Notes: a model not told the origin generated them from the letters alone. A stretch of DNA of 64,000 bases from Methylobacter sp. (GCA_030653175.1 JAURZV010000020.1:1-64000), one strand, 5' to 3'. Shown: positions 18,047-27,844, numbered from the stretch's first letter. Numbers and translations: made by a program.

Positions 18047-19555
18047 ATGTGTGGTATTGCTGCTATCGTTTCACATCAAGCTGTTAATCAAGAGTTATAT
18101 GATGCTCTGACAGTTTTGCAACATAGAGGTCAGGATGCCGCGGGCATTGTGACTTGTGAGGCCGGGCGGTTACATTTACGCAAGGAAAACGGTTTGACCC
18201 GTGATGTTTTTACCAATGCCCAGATGTTGAAATTGAAAGGCAATATGGGTATTGCTCACGTGCGTTACCCAACGGCGGGGTGCACCAGTTCTGCAGAAGC
18301 GCAACCTTTCTATGTAAACTCTCCTTTTGGTTTGACACTTGCGCATAACGGCAATCTGACTAATACCGAAGAGTTAAAAAAGGCCCTGTTTGTAGAGGAT
18401 CAGCGACATATCAATACCGATTCCGATTCTGAAGTGTTGTTGAATGTTTTTGCTCACGAATTGCAGAGTTTGGGTAAATTGCATTTAAGCGTGGACGATG
18501 TTTTTCAGGCAGTATCCGGCGTACATCGCCGTTGTCGCGGAGCTTATGCTGTTGTGATTATGATTGCAGGATTCGGGGTTTTAGGTTTTAGAGATCCTCA
18601 TGGTATCCGGCCGATAGTGTTCGGCGAAAGAAAGTCCGAGCAAGGTTCGGAATTCATGATTGCATCGGAAAGTGTCGCTTTGGATGTATTGGGCTTTGAA
18701 CTTATTAGAGACATAGAACCTGGCGAAGCGGTATTTATCGAGGAATCAGGCGTATTGCATACTAAACAATGTGCTGAGAGAACAGATCATTGTCCGTGTA
18801 TTTTCGAATATGTGTATTTTGCCAGACCGGATTCAATTATTGATCGTATTTCGGTCTATAAAGCTCGTCTGCGTATGGGGGAAAAATTAGCCAAAAAAGT
18901 GCAGAGAGACTGGCCTGATCATGACATTGATGTGGTTATTCCTATTCCCGATACCAGCAGGACAGCGGCTTTGCAGATGGCAAACATTTTGGGCGTAAAA
19001 TACCGCGAAGGTTTCATAAAAAACCGTTATATCGGCCGAACGTTTATCATGCCCGGTCAGAAAATGAGAGAAAAATCGGTCAAGCAAAAGTTAAATGCCA
19101 TTAGCCTTGAATTTGAAGGGAAAAATGTGTTGCTGGTCGATGATTCGATAGTCAGAGGGACAACGTCCGAGCAAATTATTCAGATGGCCAGAGATGCCGG
19201 GGCTAAAAAAGTGTATTTTGCCTCTGCCGCGCCTCCGGTCCGTTATCCCAATGTTTACGGCATTGATATGCCGGCCGCTCATGAATTGATTGCCCATGAT
19301 CGTACTGAAGACGAGGTGTGTGTAGCAATCGGCGCAGACCGGGTAATTTATCAGGAACTGAATGATCTGATTGATGCGGTGCGTAAAGGTAATCCGGATA
19401 TCGGGCACTTCGATACCTCTTGCTTTAGTAAAGAATACATCACCGGTGATATTGACGATGAGTATCTGGAGCGAACTGAGGCTTTGCGCAATGATGGCGC
19501 ACAAGCGGAAAGAAACTCGGAAAATTTCATTATTGGAATGAAAAATGGTGATTGA
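18047..19555 (+). CDS. purF: Amidophosphoribosyltransferase
   Basis: Catalyses the first step of purine synthesis, making phosphoribosylamine from PRPP and glutamine. In the 502-residue protein the N-terminal nucleophile is Cys2 ([11 protein letters not shown]), with no propeptide, as in the E. coli type. The glutaminase domain contains LAHNGNLTN and the phosphoribosyltransferase domain has the PRPP motif [14 protein letters not shown] (about residues 362-375). A hairpin made of AAAGGC-type repeats follows the stop. Confidence 0.97.
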   Translation: MCGIAAIVSHQAVNQELYDALTVLQHRGQDAAGIVTCEAGRLHLRKENGLTRDVFTNAQMLKLKGNMGIAHVRYPTAGCTSSAEAQPFYVNSPFGLTLAHNGNLTNTEELKKALFVEDQRHINTDSDSEVLLNVFAHELQSLGKLHLSVDDVFQAVSGVHRRCRGAYAVVIMIAGFGVLGFRDPHGIRPIVFGERKSEQGSEFMIASESVALDVLGFELIRDIEPGEAVFIEESGVLHTKQCAERTDHCPCIFEYVYFARPDSIIDRISVYKARLRMGEKLAKKVQRDWPDHDIDVVIPIPDTSRTAALQMANILGVKYREGFIKNRYIGRTFIMPGQKMREKSVKQKLNAISLEFEGKNVLLVDDSIVRGTTSEQIIQMARDAGAKKVYFASAAPPVRYPNVYGIDMPAAHELIAHDRTEDEVCVAIGADRVIYQELNDLIDAVRKGNPDIGHFDTSCFSKEYITGDIDDEYLERTEALRNDGAQAERNSENFIIGMKNGD

Positions 19556-19560
19556 GGAGC

Positions 19561-19650
19561 AAGGCTAAAGGCGAAGGGCGAAGGGCAAAGATCGGCCGTA
19601 TTGAAGCCGGATTTTTTGCCTTTCGTCCTTTGCCTTTTGCCTGATCTTTT
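19561..19650. repeat. AAGGCGAAGGGC inverted repeat after purF
   Basis: AAGGCGAAGGGCGAAGGGCAAA on the left is answered by TTTGCCTTTCGTCCTTTGCC on the right, around a 30-bp centre. It lies in the 123-bp purF-metZ gap and may end or attenuate transcription. A related AAGGCAAAAGGCGCAAGG unit with AGCCTTTAGCCTTTA follows nusB at about 26846-26899. Confidence 0.7.
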
Positions 19651-19678
19651 TAACAAATAAATACGTTTTAATAAACCG

Positions 19679-20860
19679 ATGAAAGACATTAACTGGAACA
19701 ACTACACTCTGGAAACCCAAGCGATAAGAGCCGGACATAAGCGTACTCATGAAGATGAGCACAGCATCCCGATTTTTGCCACATCCAGTTATGTGTTCAT
19801 GAGTGCCGAAGAGGCCGCTTTACGCTTTACCGGACAGAAACCGGGTAATATTTACTCCCGTTTTACCAATCCAACGGTTAATGCTTTTCAGGAAAGACTG
19901 GCGTTAATGGAGAAAGGCGAGCGCTGTCTGGCCTTTTCATCCGGCATGGCTGCCATTATGGCGGTCGGTATGGGGCTGCTTAAAGCCGGCGATCATGTGG
20001 TGTGTTCACGAGGCGTGTTCGGTAATACCGTGCTGATGTTCCAGAATTATTTCGGCAAATTCGGGGTCGAAACCGATTTTGTCGATTTGATCGATGCAGC
20101 AGCCTGGGAAGCGGCAATTAAACCGAATACCCGCTTTTTGTTTCTGGAAACACCGTCCAACCCCTTAATTGAAATTGCCGATATTTCGGTGCTTGCCGAC
20201 ATCGCCCATAAACACGATTGTTTGCTGATTGTCGATAATTGTTTTTGTACGCCCGTGTTGCAAAAGCCTTTGGAATTAGGTGCAGATATCGTCGTCCATT
20301 CGGCAACCAAATATATAGACGGGCAGGGGCGTTGTGTCGGCGGCGCTGTTATTGCCAGTGAAGACATTATAGAAAAGCATATTTACCCTTATCTTCGCAC
20401 CGGCGGTGCGACCATGAGTCCTTTTAATGCCTGGGTGTTTTTGTCCGGGCTGGAAACGCTGGCGATCAGAATAAAAGCGCATTGTGACAGCGCCTTTGAA
20501 CTGGCCAAATGGCTGGAACAACAGGTCGGCATCGCCAAGGTTCACTATCCCGGTTTATCATCGCATGCTCAGCACGAACTGGCTAAGCGTCAGCAAAGTC
20601 ATTTCGGCGGTATAGTCAGTTTCGAATTGACCGGAGGCAAGGAGCATGCCTGGAAGTTGATCGATGCCACTGAAATGCTGTCAATTACCGCAAATCTGGG
20701 TGATGTTAAAACCACCATCACTCATCCGGCAACTACTACGCATGGTCGGTTAACGCCGGAAGTCAGAGCGGCAGCCGGTATTAAGGATGGCTTGGTAAGG
20801 ATTTCAGTAGGATTGGAGAATCTTGAAGATATCAAAAAGGATATTTTAAGGGGTTTGTAG
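19679..20860 (+). CDS. metZ: O-succinylhomoserine sulfhydrylase
   Basis: Makes homocysteine directly from O-succinylhomoserine and sulfide in methionine synthesis. The 393-residue Cys/Met-metabolism PLP enzyme has the PLP Lys at about K211 in HSATKYIDGQGR and the family segments PGNIYSRFTNPTV and FSSGMAAI. Gene position next to purF and the overall sequence match MetZ of Pseudomonas-type genomes; cystathionine gamma-synthase is the closest alternative. Confidence 0.92.
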   Translation: MKDINWNNYTLETQAIRAGHKRTHEDEHSIPIFATSSYVFMSAEEAALRFTGQKPGNIYSRFTNPTVNAFQERLALMEKGERCLAFSSGMAAIMAVGMGLLKAGDHVVCSRGVFGNTVLMFQNYFGKFGVETDFVDLIDAAAWEAAIKPNTRFLFLETPSNPLIEIADISVLADIAHKHDCLLIVDNCFCTPVLQKPLELGADIVVHSATKYIDGQGRCVGGAVIASEDIIEKHIYPYLRTGGATMSPFNAWVFLSGLETLAIRIKAHCDSAFELAKWLEQQVGIAKVHYPGLSSHAQHELAKRQQSHFGGIVSFELTGGKEHAWKLIDATEMLSITANLGDVKTTITHPATTTHGRLTPEVRAAAGIKDGLVRISVGLENLEDIKKDILRGL

Positions 20861-21089
20861 GCAAGGTTGGGCATGCTGTTTATGCCCGACATTCCCATGC
20901 TTCAATGCGGAGGCGGATTTCGTGGTTGCCCGGCACTATCTCGTCATTGAATACTGAAATGTTGGACAACGAAAAGCTGTTGCCCAATCTGCGCAAGTCA
21001 CATGAAGACATCACGAAGAAGCGAAGAATGAAACATAAAACTTCGTGTCCTTCGTGTCTTCGTGGTGAAAATTTATTTAAATTTCATAC
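20861..21089. repeat. metZ-grxC gap with CACGAAG-family inverted repeat
   Basis: About 21001-21065 holds a diverged CATCACGAAGAAGCGAAG unit and an inverted CTTCGTGTCCTTCGTG...CTTCGTGGTGA unit, between convergent metZ and grxC. A small hairpin (GGCATGCTGTTTATGCCC) lies at about 20870-20887. No gene is supported here. Confidence 0.7.
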
Positions 21090-21347
21090 CTACGCAGCTT
21101 TCAGTAAATCATCCAGTTTTTTTTGTTGATCCAGCGCATACAACTCGTCAAAGCCGCCGACATGGTAATCGCCTATATAGATTTGGGGAACCGTCCGACG
21201 CTTTGTTTTGAGCATCATTTCTTCCCTTAAGCCGGGCTTGGCATCCACATTGATTTCGGTATAGGAAGCGCCTTTTTTGTCGAGCAGACGCTTGGCCATC
21301 ATACAATAAGGGCAAATATTGGTAGTGTAGATTTGTATTTCCGGCAT
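21090..21347 (-). CDS. grxC: Glutaredoxin 3
   Basis: An 85-residue dithiol glutaredoxin that reduces disulfides and glutathionylated proteins using glutathione. Redox pair is C12-P-Y-C15 in TTNICPYCMMAKRLL; the cis-Pro TVPQIYIGDYHVGGFDEL motif binds glutathione. Length and motif match GrxC. It is transcribed against metZ, and the next minus-strand gene lies 36 bp upstream of its start. Confidence 0.94.
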   Translation of the reverse strand: MPEIQIYTTNICPYCMMAKRLLDKKGASYTEINVDAKPGLREEMMLKTKRRTVPQIYIGDYHVGGFDELYALDQQKKLDDLLKAA

Positions 21348-21383
21348 ATTTTATTAAGGGTTGCTAATATAGAACCAAGCATT

Positions 21384-22034
21384 CTATCGGTTAATGGGCT
21401 GTTGTTCAATTCCGATGGCCAGCGATAAATATTTGATCAGTTCCCACGCCGCTTCCTGCATGTTTCTGCCGAAAGCAACTACACCGTCTTCGTGTCCCAG
21501 CATGGTAAATAATGAGGTCTGCAATAGGTTGCCGGATTGAAATAATTGCTCAACAGCCGTTGCCATTTCAACCGTGCCGTAAGGGACGTCGGCGCTGGTG
21601 TGAGGCAGTCCGAGCGCTACGGTATGCTTCCAGATTTCAGGGCTGTGGGCATGAATAACGGCTTGAATCGCATTGTCCTGGGCGTAAATGCCGGCGTGGG
21701 TCAGTGATTCGGAAGAAGGCTTGCATAGTCCGCAGGATTGAAGCCGGTTTTGGTGGGGTTCAGCTTTGACGATAAGGCAATAATGTTCGGGACTGAGTCG
21801 TTCAAGATGTCCGGTTTGAGTGCCGCTGATGATAAATTGTGCGCTGTGAGCATCGATTCGTTGGCTGATATTGCCGAATCCGATGTTGTCGTATCGTTCA
21901 GGAATTTGTCCGATAAGATCAAGTCGGGCGGCAATAGTGCGCCAGGCGTTGATTTCGGTCAATGATAACAGGTGGTTAAGCGACTGTTGCGTATGATTGA
22001 GCTGGTATTTTATTACACCTTCTTGTTCTTCCAT
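21384..22034 (-). CDS. Class II aldolase/adducin-domain protein
   Basis: A 216-residue protein of the fuculose-phosphate-aldolase fold. Family hallmarks are DNIGFGNISQR (glycine/asparagine phosphate region), KPSSESLTHAGIY (Ser/Glu), the zinc pair HAH in VIHAHSPEIW, and a third His in MLGHEDGVVAFG. The metal site therefore looks intact. Substrate is unknown: relatives include L-fuculose-1-phosphate aldolase, ribulose-5-phosphate 4-epimerase and methylthioribulose-1-phosphate dehydratase (MtnB). No other methionine-salvage or pentose genes are adjacent, so I give no symbol. It is divergent from nrdR across a 209-bp gap. Confidence 0.8.
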   Translation of the reverse strand: MEEQEGVIKYQLNHTQQSLNHLLSLTEINAWRTIAARLDLIGQIPERYDNIGFGNISQRIDAHSAQFIISGTQTGHLERLSPEHYCLIVKAEPHQNRLQSCGLCKPSSESLTHAGIYAQDNAIQAVIHAHSPEIWKHTVALGLPHTSADVPYGTVEMATAVEQLFQSGNLLQTSLFTMLGHEDGVVAFGRNMQEAAWELIKYLSLAIGIEQQPINR

Positions 22035-22154
22035 TTGGCAGGGTCTTAGGCAATGTGATTGAGTAGGTATGAATGCGGCTACAGTATAGTTTAGAAAAAT
22101 AAAATACAGATAAAATGTAGAGTGTTATAAAATTAACGGTTTTTGAGTTTGAAG

Positions 22155-22218
22155 GCCGATTTTGCCGCGACTGCTCCCGGCAGTCGTCGGCATTTCCTCC
22201 ATTCCCTGGAGGTCATCG
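22155..22218. repeat. Composite palindrome upstream of nrdR
   Basis: The outer arms GCCGAT and ATCGG enclose GCGACTGCTCCCGGCAGTCGTC and CCTCCATTCCCTGGAGG, two adjacent hairpins. It occupies the nrdR leader about 25 bp before the start. It is not an FMN riboswitch. Confidence 0.65.
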
Positions 22219-22243
22219 GTAAACAAAAAACAGTGGCTTAACT

Positions 22244-22747
22244 ATGCGATGTCCGTTTTGTGGGGCGCAAGATACGCGGGTTCTTGATTCCAGATTGGCA
22301 AATGAAGGCGATCAGGTTCGCCGTCGGCGTGAATGTAATATTTGTAAAGAACGATTTACTACACACGAGGTGGCTGAGTTAACGCTGCCCCGGATTGTTA
22401 AGCGTGACGGGATAAGTGAGCCTTTCGAAGAAAATAAGTTGCGTTCAGGCATGTTAAGGGCACTTGAAAAACGACCTGTAAGTAGTGATGATATTGAGGC
22501 CGCAATCAATCGAATAAAAAAGGAGTTGCGGGCGCTGGGCGAGCGGGAAATACCGGCGCAGGAGTTGGGCGAAAAAGTTATGAAAGAGTTAAGTTCACTG
22601 GATCATGTGGCTTTTGTACGCTTTGCCTCGGTTTATCGCAGTTTTCAGGATGTCAGTGAATTCACCGATATGATCGAACATTTACAGACGACTGCCACGG
22701 ATGGCGGAAGTGCCGCAACCGGTACGGAACCGGTGCGACAAAAATAA
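22244..22747 (+). CDS. nrdR: Transcriptional repressor NrdR
   Basis: An ATP/dATP-dependent regulator that represses ribonucleotide reductase operons. The 167-residue protein has a zinc ribbon (C3, C6, C31, C34; [17 protein letters not shown] and CNICKERF), then an ATP-cone domain (about 49-139, [20 protein letters not shown]). Its C-terminus is some 20 residues longer than usual. The stop overlaps the ribD start by one base (TAATG), so it leads the riboflavin operon, a common arrangement. Confidence 0.97.
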   Translation: MRCPFCGAQDTRVLDSRLANEGDQVRRRRECNICKERFTTHEVAELTLPRIVKRDGISEPFEENKLRSGMLRALEKRPVSSDDIEAAINRIKKELRALGEREIPAQELGEKVMKELSSLDHVAFVRFASVYRSFQDVSEFTDMIEHLQTTATDGGSAATGTEPVRQK

Positions 22748-23832
22748 TGTCAGCGCCGCGCGATACATTTTATATGGCACAAGCCATTTCTCTGGCTAAA
22801 AGAGGGCGCTATACAACCGATCCGAATCCCCGTGTAGGTTGTGTTTTAGTCAGGGATGACGTAATGATCGGGCAGGGCTGGCATGTTAAAGCGGGTCAGG
22901 GTCATGCGGAAGTTGAAGCGTTAAAAAATGTATCGGATGCCAAAGGTGCAACTGCCTATGTAACGCTGGAACCTTGCAGCCATCAGGGCAGAACGCCGCC
23001 CTGTTGTGATGCGCTGATAAAAGCCGGAGTCAGTCGGGTTGTTGCGGCTATGCAAGACCCAAACCCTCAGGTGTCCGGCAGCGGCTTGGAAAAGCTCAAA
23101 GCGGCAGGGATCGAAGTGTCCTGCGGTGTCTTACAGGAAGATGCACTGGCGTTAAATAGGGGCTTTATAAAGCGAATGACCGACAACCGCCCGTTTGTGC
23201 GCAGCAAGCTGGCAATGAGTCTGGATGGACGTACTGCGATGGCATCGGGCGAAAGCAAATGGATTACCTCAAATGAGGCCAGAGCCGATGTGCATCGGTT
23301 AAGGGCCGAGAGTTCGGCCATTCTAACTGGCATTAATACGGTGTTGGCCGATGATCCGGCGTTGAATGCCCGTATAGACGAAGATGTCCTGCAACCGGTC
23401 AGAGTGGTGCTGGATACGCATCTGAACATGCCTGTTACCGCGCAGATGGCTAAACTGCCGGGACGCAGCCTGATTTTGAGCTGTGCGCAGGATGAACAAA
23501 AGCAACGCGTATTGCAACAGGCAGGTTTTGAAGTCTATCAGCTGCTCGACAAAAACGGGCGACTGGATTTGCATGCCGTGATGGAATTTTTAAGCCAACA
23601 GCAAATCAACGAGCTGCTGGTTGAGGCGGGTTCCGTGCTTAATGGCGCGTTACTGGCTGAAGGCTTGGTCGATGAGTATGTGATCTATATGGCTCCTTGC
23701 ATTTTAGGCGACCAGGGGCGCGGATTATTTAACCTGCCGGGTTTGCAACAGATGGCGGATAAAAAACAGTTAAAACTGCGCGATGTCAGGCAGGTCGGCC
23801 AGGATTTAAAATTAACTTATATACCATTGTAG
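22747..23832 (+). CDS. ribD: Bifunctional riboflavin deaminase/reductase RibD
   Basis: Performs the deamination and the side-chain reduction of the pyrimidine intermediate in riboflavin synthesis. The N-terminal deaminase has the zinc motif HAEVEAL (about residues 55-61) and PCSHQGRTPPCCDAL; the C-terminal reductase (about 150-361) has RPFVRSKLAMSLDGRTAM and the LLVEAGSVLNGALL NADPH region. The TAG stop at 23830-23832 lies within the first bases of a GTAGGGGCGAC palindrome. Confidence 0.96.
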   Translation: MSAPRDTFYMAQAISLAKRGRYTTDPNPRVGCVLVRDDVMIGQGWHVKAGQGHAEVEALKNVSDAKGATAYVTLEPCSHQGRTPPCCDALIKAGVSRVVAAMQDPNPQVSGSGLEKLKAAGIEVSCGVLQEDALALNRGFIKRMTDNRPFVRSKLAMSLDGRTAMASGESKWITSNEARADVHRLRAESSAILTGINTVLADDPALNARIDEDVLQPVRVVLDTHLNMPVTAQMAKLPGRSLILSCAQDEQKQRVLQQAGFEVYQLLDKNGRLDLHAVMEFLSQQQINELLVEAGSVLNGALLAEGLVDEYVIYMAPCILGDQGRGLFNLPGLQQMADKKQLKLRDVRQVGQDLKLTYIPL

Positions 23833-23900
23833 GGGCGACCGACTTCGCCTAAAGCGCCTACTTTTGGCAGTCGCCTTGGGCGAATAAATTCGCCCCTACA
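23828..23900. repeat. Compound palindrome between ribD and ribE, supplying the ribD stop codon
   Basis: The outer arms TGTAGGGGCGA and TCGCCCCTACA enclose a second palindrome (GCGAATAAATTCGC) and extra sequence that includes GCGCCTAC. The UAG of the left arm is the ribD stop. The inner material suggests a nested insertion into an originally simple palindrome. Confidence 0.85.
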
Positions 23901-23918
23901 ACTCTAAACAGGACATCA

Positions 23919-24575
23919 ATGTTTACAGGCATAATCTTGGCAGTGGGTAAAATATCGGCAATCGAGCGGAAAGCCGGCGATTGCCGATTGACCATAGCGA
24001 CCGGAAAATTACCGTTGCACGATGTCGCGCTGGGCGACAGTATTGCCGTCAACGGCGTCTGCCTGACCGCAGTGGAGCTAGGGACAAATTATTTTTGTGC
24101 CGATGTTTCCAATGAAACCTTGTCGAGAACCATCTTAAATACCGCAACCGTGGGTACACCGGTTAATCTGGAGCTGGCTTTAACACCGACAACCCGGATG
24201 GGCGGGCATATCGTCAGCGGTCATGTCGATGGTATTGGCACGGTTATGGAAAAGCGGGCGGACGGACGCTCTTTTCGCTTTAAACTTAAAGCGCCTGACA
24301 ACCTGGCTAAATATATTGCAGAAAAAGGCTCTATTTGCATCAACGGCATCAGCCTGACCGTCAATGACGTCAATGGCGCCGTGTTCAGCGTGAATATTGT
24401 GCCGCATACGCTCAAAGAGACCACGTTGGGCGATGCGGTGGTCGGAACTAAAGTCAACCTGGAAGTGGATTTGCTGGCTCGCTATCTGGAACGGTTAATC
24501 AAGGGTGATGCGGCGGCTAAAAGCCATGGCGGCATCACAGAAGAATTATTGCAAAAAAGCGGTTTTTTCGGCTAA
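23919..24575 (+). CDS. ribE: Riboflavin synthase alpha chain
   Basis: Dismutates two 6,7-dimethyl-8-ribityllumazine molecules to riboflavin. The 218-residue protein is made of two lumazine-binding repeats ([12 protein letters not shown]...VNGVCLTA in the first, [12 protein letters not shown]...[11 protein letters not shown] in the second). The C-terminus [15 protein letters not shown] is typical of trimeric riboflavin synthases. It starts 86 bp after ribD, behind the palindrome, and 15 bp before ribBX. Confidence 0.96.
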   Translation: MFTGIILAVGKISAIERKAGDCRLTIATGKLPLHDVALGDSIAVNGVCLTAVELGTNYFCADVSNETLSRTILNTATVGTPVNLELALTPTTRMGGHIVSGHVDGIGTVMEKRADGRSFRFKLKAPDNLAKYIAEKGSICINGISLTVNDVNGAVFSVNIVPHTLKETTLGDAVVGTKVNLEVDLLARYLERLIKGDAAAKSHGGITEELLQKSGFFG

Positions 24576-24590
24576 CAGCCAAAAGGTAAA

Positions 24591-25709
24591 ATGAATACAA
24601 TCGAAGAAATTATAGAAGATTTACGCTTAGGCAAAATGGTCATCATTATGGATGATGAAGACCGTGAGAATGAAGGCGACCTGGTCATGGCGGCTTCTTT
24701 CACTCGCCCGGAAGATGTGAATTTTATGGCGCGTTACGGCCGCGGCCTGATTTGCTTGACCTTAACCAGTGAGCGTTGCCAGCAATTACGCTTGCCGTTG
24801 ATGGTCAATGAAAACAAAACCGCCCATTCGACCAATTTCACCGTGTCTATCGAGGCGGCAACCGGTGTAACCACCGGCATTTCAGCAGCCGACCGGGCGC
24901 GTACCATTCAATGTGCAGTGGCTGCGGATGCAAAAGCCGATGACTTGGTGCAGCCGGGGCACATATTCCCGTTAATGGCGCAATCCGGCGGAGTATTAAA
25001 CCGTGCCGGGCATACCGAAGCGGGCTGCGATTTAGCCAAGCTGGCAGGCGTGGAACCGGCGGCGGTTATCGTTGAGATACTCAATGAAGACGGTTCGATG
25101 GCAAGACGGCCCGACCTGGAAGTGTTTGCCAAACAGCACGATCTTAAAATCGGCACGATAGCCGATTTGATTCATTACCGCATTCAGCATGAAAATACTC
25201 TGGAACGCATCAGCGAGTGCGCTTATCCTACTGAATTCGGCGATTTCAGGCTTTATGCTTATCAGGACAGAAATGACAATAACCTGCACTTGGCGCTGGT
25301 CATGGGGCAGGTTTCCGGTGAAGAGCCTATTTTAGTCAGGGTTCATGCGCGGAATTTGCTGGATGACCTGTTTGCATCCAAGCGTAGCGATTGCAGCGTT
25401 CCATTGCGTTCGGCTATGCAAAAAATAGCGGAGGAAGGACGCGGGGTATTGGTCGTTATCAGGCAAAGCGAGGACAATAAATCGCTGGCGGAACTGATAC
25501 ATCACTATCAGTTGGAAGATAACGGCATTGCAATGGGCGACCTGCCGGATCGCCCCTACGCTGTCGGCGCCGCAGATTGGCGTACCACCGGAACCGGCGC
25601 CAGAATACTGGCTGATCTGGGTGTGCATAAGCTGAAGGTTTTAGGCACCCGGAAAAAGTATGTTGCATTGTCCGGGTTTGATTTGGAAGTCGCCGAGCAT
25701 GTGGGTTGA
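24591..25709 (+). CDS. ribB: RibBX: DHBP synthase fused to a degenerate GTP cyclohydrolase II domain
   Basis: The N-terminal half (about 1-200) is 3,4-dihydroxy-2-butanone 4-phosphate synthase, with its acidic metal/substrate motif [11 protein letters not shown] and [14 protein letters not shown]. The C-terminal half (about 205-372) looks like GTP cyclohydrolase II but two of the three zinc Cys are gone: in the HSECxxxx...RCDC motif, E. coli C54 and C65 correspond to N255 and S266 here, and only C268 (E. coli C67) remains. Such a domain cannot bind the catalytic zinc in the known way. This fits the RibBX variant described in Proteobacteria, which requires a separate RibA elsewhere in the genome. 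Confidence 0.9.
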   Translation: MNTIEEIIEDLRLGKMVIIMDDEDRENEGDLVMAASFTRPEDVNFMARYGRGLICLTLTSERCQQLRLPLMVNENKTAHSTNFTVSIEAATGVTTGISAADRARTIQCAVAADAKADDLVQPGHIFPLMAQSGGVLNRAGHTEAGCDLAKLAGVEPAAVIVEILNEDGSMARRPDLEVFAKQHDLKIGTIADLIHYRIQHENTLERISECAYPTEFGDFRLYAYQDRNDNNLHLALVMGQVSGEEPILVRVHARNLLDDLFASKRSDCSVPLRSAMQKIAEEGRGVLVVIRQSEDNKSLAELIHHYQLEDNGIAMGDLPDRPYAVGAADWRTTGTGARILADLGVHKLKVLGTRKKYVALSGFDLEVAEHVG

Positions 25710-25744
25710 AGAGCATTTACCTCATAGGCATTAACTAAAAATAA

Positions 25745-25903
25745 CACCACGAGCGACTGCAAGGACAGATATTTGCTCCTGCAATATCTGCATTCCCCAC
25801 GTCCATGTGGATTATGCAGGAGGTAGAGCAATGCAGGAGCAATTGCCGAGAACACGAAGAGAAACCAAGGTAAAAACTTCGTGTTCTTCGTGTCTTCGTG
25901 GTG
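25745..25903. repeat. Nested repeats upstream of ribH
   Basis: The left arm CACCACGA (25745-25752) and its continuation AACACGAAGAG (about 25851 on) are split by roughly 98 bp. That insert contains a small hairpin (CAGATATT...AATATCTG) and the 38-bp repeat (25814-25851) that is also at 10326-10363. The right arm of the CACGAAG family is intact at 25877-25903. The whole unit separates ribBX from ribH. Confidence 0.82.
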
Positions 25904-25957
25904 AATTAATCGCGATTTCAACAACATTACACGTTAATCACACAATAGAGAAACATC

Positions 25958-26434
25958 ATGTCAACATTAAAAACCTTTGAAGGGAATTTGCTCGTTCAAG
26001 GCGGAAAATTCTGCATCGTAGCCTCGCGGTTTAACAGTTTCATCGTTGAACAATTGGAAGCCGGTGCGATTGACGCACTGGTGCGCCACGGCGCCAATAA
26101 AGCGGATATTCATCTGGTAAAGGCTCCCGGTGCGTTTGAGCTCCCTATGGTGGCGCAACGCGTGGCGGCGGCTAAAAAATACGATGCGATTATCGCCGTA
26201 GGTGCAGTAATCCGAGGCGGCACTCCGCATTTCGAATATGTCGCCGGTGAATGCGTTAAGGGCTTGGCGCAGGTTTCCTTGCAATATAATGTGCCGGTCA
26301 GTTTTGGCGTGTTAACCGTTGACAGTATTGAACAGGCGATAGAGCGTGCGGGTACCAAAGCCGGTAATAAAGGCGCGGAAGCGGCTATGTCCGCCATTGA
26401 AATGGTAAGTTTATTTAATAACCTGGAAATCTGA
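25958..26434 (+). CDS. ribH: 6,7-dimethyl-8-ribityllumazine synthase
   Basis: Condenses the RibB product with the pyrimidine dione to give lumazine. The 158-residue protein has [17 protein letters not shown], the substrate segment [13 protein letters not shown] and the conserved [18 protein letters not shown] with the catalytic His. The stop overlaps the nusB start (TGATG), so the two are translationally coupled. Confidence 0.97.
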   Translation: MSTLKTFEGNLLVQGGKFCIVASRFNSFIVEQLEAGAIDALVRHGANKADIHLVKAPGAFELPMVAQRVAAAKKYDAIIAVGAVIRGGTPHFEYVAGECVKGLAQVSLQYNVPVSFGVLTVDSIEQAIERAGTKAGNKGAEAAMSAIEMVSLFNNLEI

Positions 26435-26868
26435 TGAGTCAAGCTCGAACCAATGCCCGAAAGGCTGCTGTACAGGCATTGTATCAATGGCAAATGGCCG
26501 GTCAGAATCTTAGTGAGATTGAACGGCAATTTCTGGAAGAAGAGCGATTGAAAGACGCTCAGAAAAGTTATTTTGTCGAGTTGTTTTACGGCGTGCCTAA
26601 AAACCTGGATGCGATCGATCAGGTGTTGTCGGAATTTGTAGATCGTCCTGTTGATACGATTGATCCGGTCGAAAGGGCGATTTTAAGAATCGGTGTATAC
26701 GAGCTGTTGTATCGACTAAATATGCCGTACAAAGTTGTGTTAAACGAAGGTATTAACCTTGCCAAAGACTTTGGTGCCGATGGTAGTCACAAATATGTTA
26801 ACGGCATACTGGATAAGGTCGCTCAGCAAAAAAGGGCAGTGGAAATTAAGGCAAAAGGCGCAAGGTGA
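26434..26868 (+). CDS. nusB: Transcription antitermination protein NusB
   Basis: Binds boxA RNA with NusE/S10 for processive rRNA transcription. The 144-residue all-helical protein opens with ARNAALQALYQWQ-type sequence (ARKAAVQALYQWQMAGQ) and ends in the conserved VVLNEGINLAKDFG...KYVNGILDKVA. It lies between ribH and thiL, the usual gammaproteobacterial neighbourhood. Confidence 0.97.
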   Translation: MSQARTNARKAAVQALYQWQMAGQNLSEIERQFLEEERLKDAQKSYFVELFYGVPKNLDAIDQVLSEFVDRPVDTIDPVERAILRIGVYELLYRLNMPYKVVLNEGINLAKDFGADGSHKYVNGILDKVAQQKRAVEIKAKGAR

Positions 26869-26908
26869 AAGGCATATATTTTTAGCCTTTAGCCTTTAAT
26901 GTAACTTT

Positions 26909-27844
26909 ATGCCCCTTTCCGAATTTTCCTTGATCCGGCGTTTCTTCACCAAGCAGCGAGTTACCAATCCCTCAACGCGCTTGGGTATAGGCGATGACTG
27001 CGCGTTGTTGTCCATTCCAGAGGGTTTCGAATTGGCAGTGACCACCGATACCATGGTGGAAAACGTGCATTTTTTTGCCGGAACCGAGCCGGAACATCTG
27101 GGCCACAAACTGCTGGCCGTCAATTTGAGTGATCTTGCCGCCATGGGCGCAAAGCCTGTTTCCGTAACACTGTCTTTAACCCTGCCTAACGTTGATGAAA
27201 ACTGGTTGACGGCGTTTGCCAAAGGTTTTTTGAATTTGGCCGAGCGCTGTTCAGTGGATTTGATTGGCGGCGACACCACGTCCGGCCCGTTGACTTTGAC
27301 CGTTCAGGCCATGGGGTTGGTCCCGAACGGCCAAGCGCTCAGGCGCTCGGCGGCGCGGCCCGGCGATTTTATTTATATGACCGGTTTCTTGGGCGATGCC
27401 GGGCTGGGCTTAAAGATAAAGCAAGGTTATATTTGTGCTGATTCCGAGGCTGCTTTAACGCGATTTAACCGGCCGGAGCCGCAAATCGAAGCAGGGCAGG
27501 CCTTAATCGGCATTGCCAATGCCTGCATAGATTTATCGGACGGCTTGGCGGGCGATCTGGGCCATATTCTGGAACAAAGCCGGGTAGGCGCGTGTCTCGA
27601 TTGGGACGCGTTGCCGTTGTCAAAAGCGGTGCTGTCCTACATAATCGATACCGGCGATTGGTCTATGCCGCTGACCGCCGGCGATGATTATGAGTTGTGC
27701 TTTACCGTAAGTCCCGAGCAGGCGGCGCAGTTGACCATTGCTGCTACCAAAATCGGCATCATTGAATCCCAACCGGGTTTGCGACTGAATAAATCGGGTC
27801 ATATCCAACCATTAGAGGTAAAAGGCTTTGAGCATTTTTCTTAA
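26909..27844 (+). CDS. thiL: Thiamine-monophosphate kinase
   Basis: Phosphorylates thiamine monophosphate to the active cofactor thiamine pyrophosphate. The 311-residue PurM-type ATPase has GIGDDCALL, the metal motif TTDTMVENVHF, LSDLAAMGAKPV, IGGDTTSGPLTLTVQAMG and the substrate segment ISDGLAGDLGHIL-type IDLSDGLAGDLGHILE. The last 17 nt overlap the pgpA start. Confidence 0.96.
   Translation: MPLSEFSLIRRFFTKQRVTNPSTRLGIGDDCALLSIPEGFELAVTTDTMVENVHFFAGTEPEHLGHKLLAVNLSDLAAMGAKPVSVTLSLTLPNVDENWLTAFAKGFLNLAERCSVDLIGGDTTSGPLTLTVQAMGLVPNGQALRRSAARPGDFIYMTGFLGDAGLGLKIKQGYICADSEAALTRFNRPEPQIEAGQALIGIANACIDLSDGLAGDLGHILEQSRVGACLDWDALPLSKAVLSYIIDTGDWSMPLTAGDDYELCFTVSPEQAAQLTIAATKIGIIESQPGLRLNKSGHIQPLEVKGFEHFS

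Noticed and set aside
20905-21129. 74-codon frame after metZ
   Set aside because: It runs through the CACGAAG repeats and into the grxC gene on the other strand; no motif or ribosome site.
22035-22243. FMN riboswitch before the riboflavin operon
   Set aside because: The leader shows palindromic repeats, but not the conserved RFN sequence blocks.
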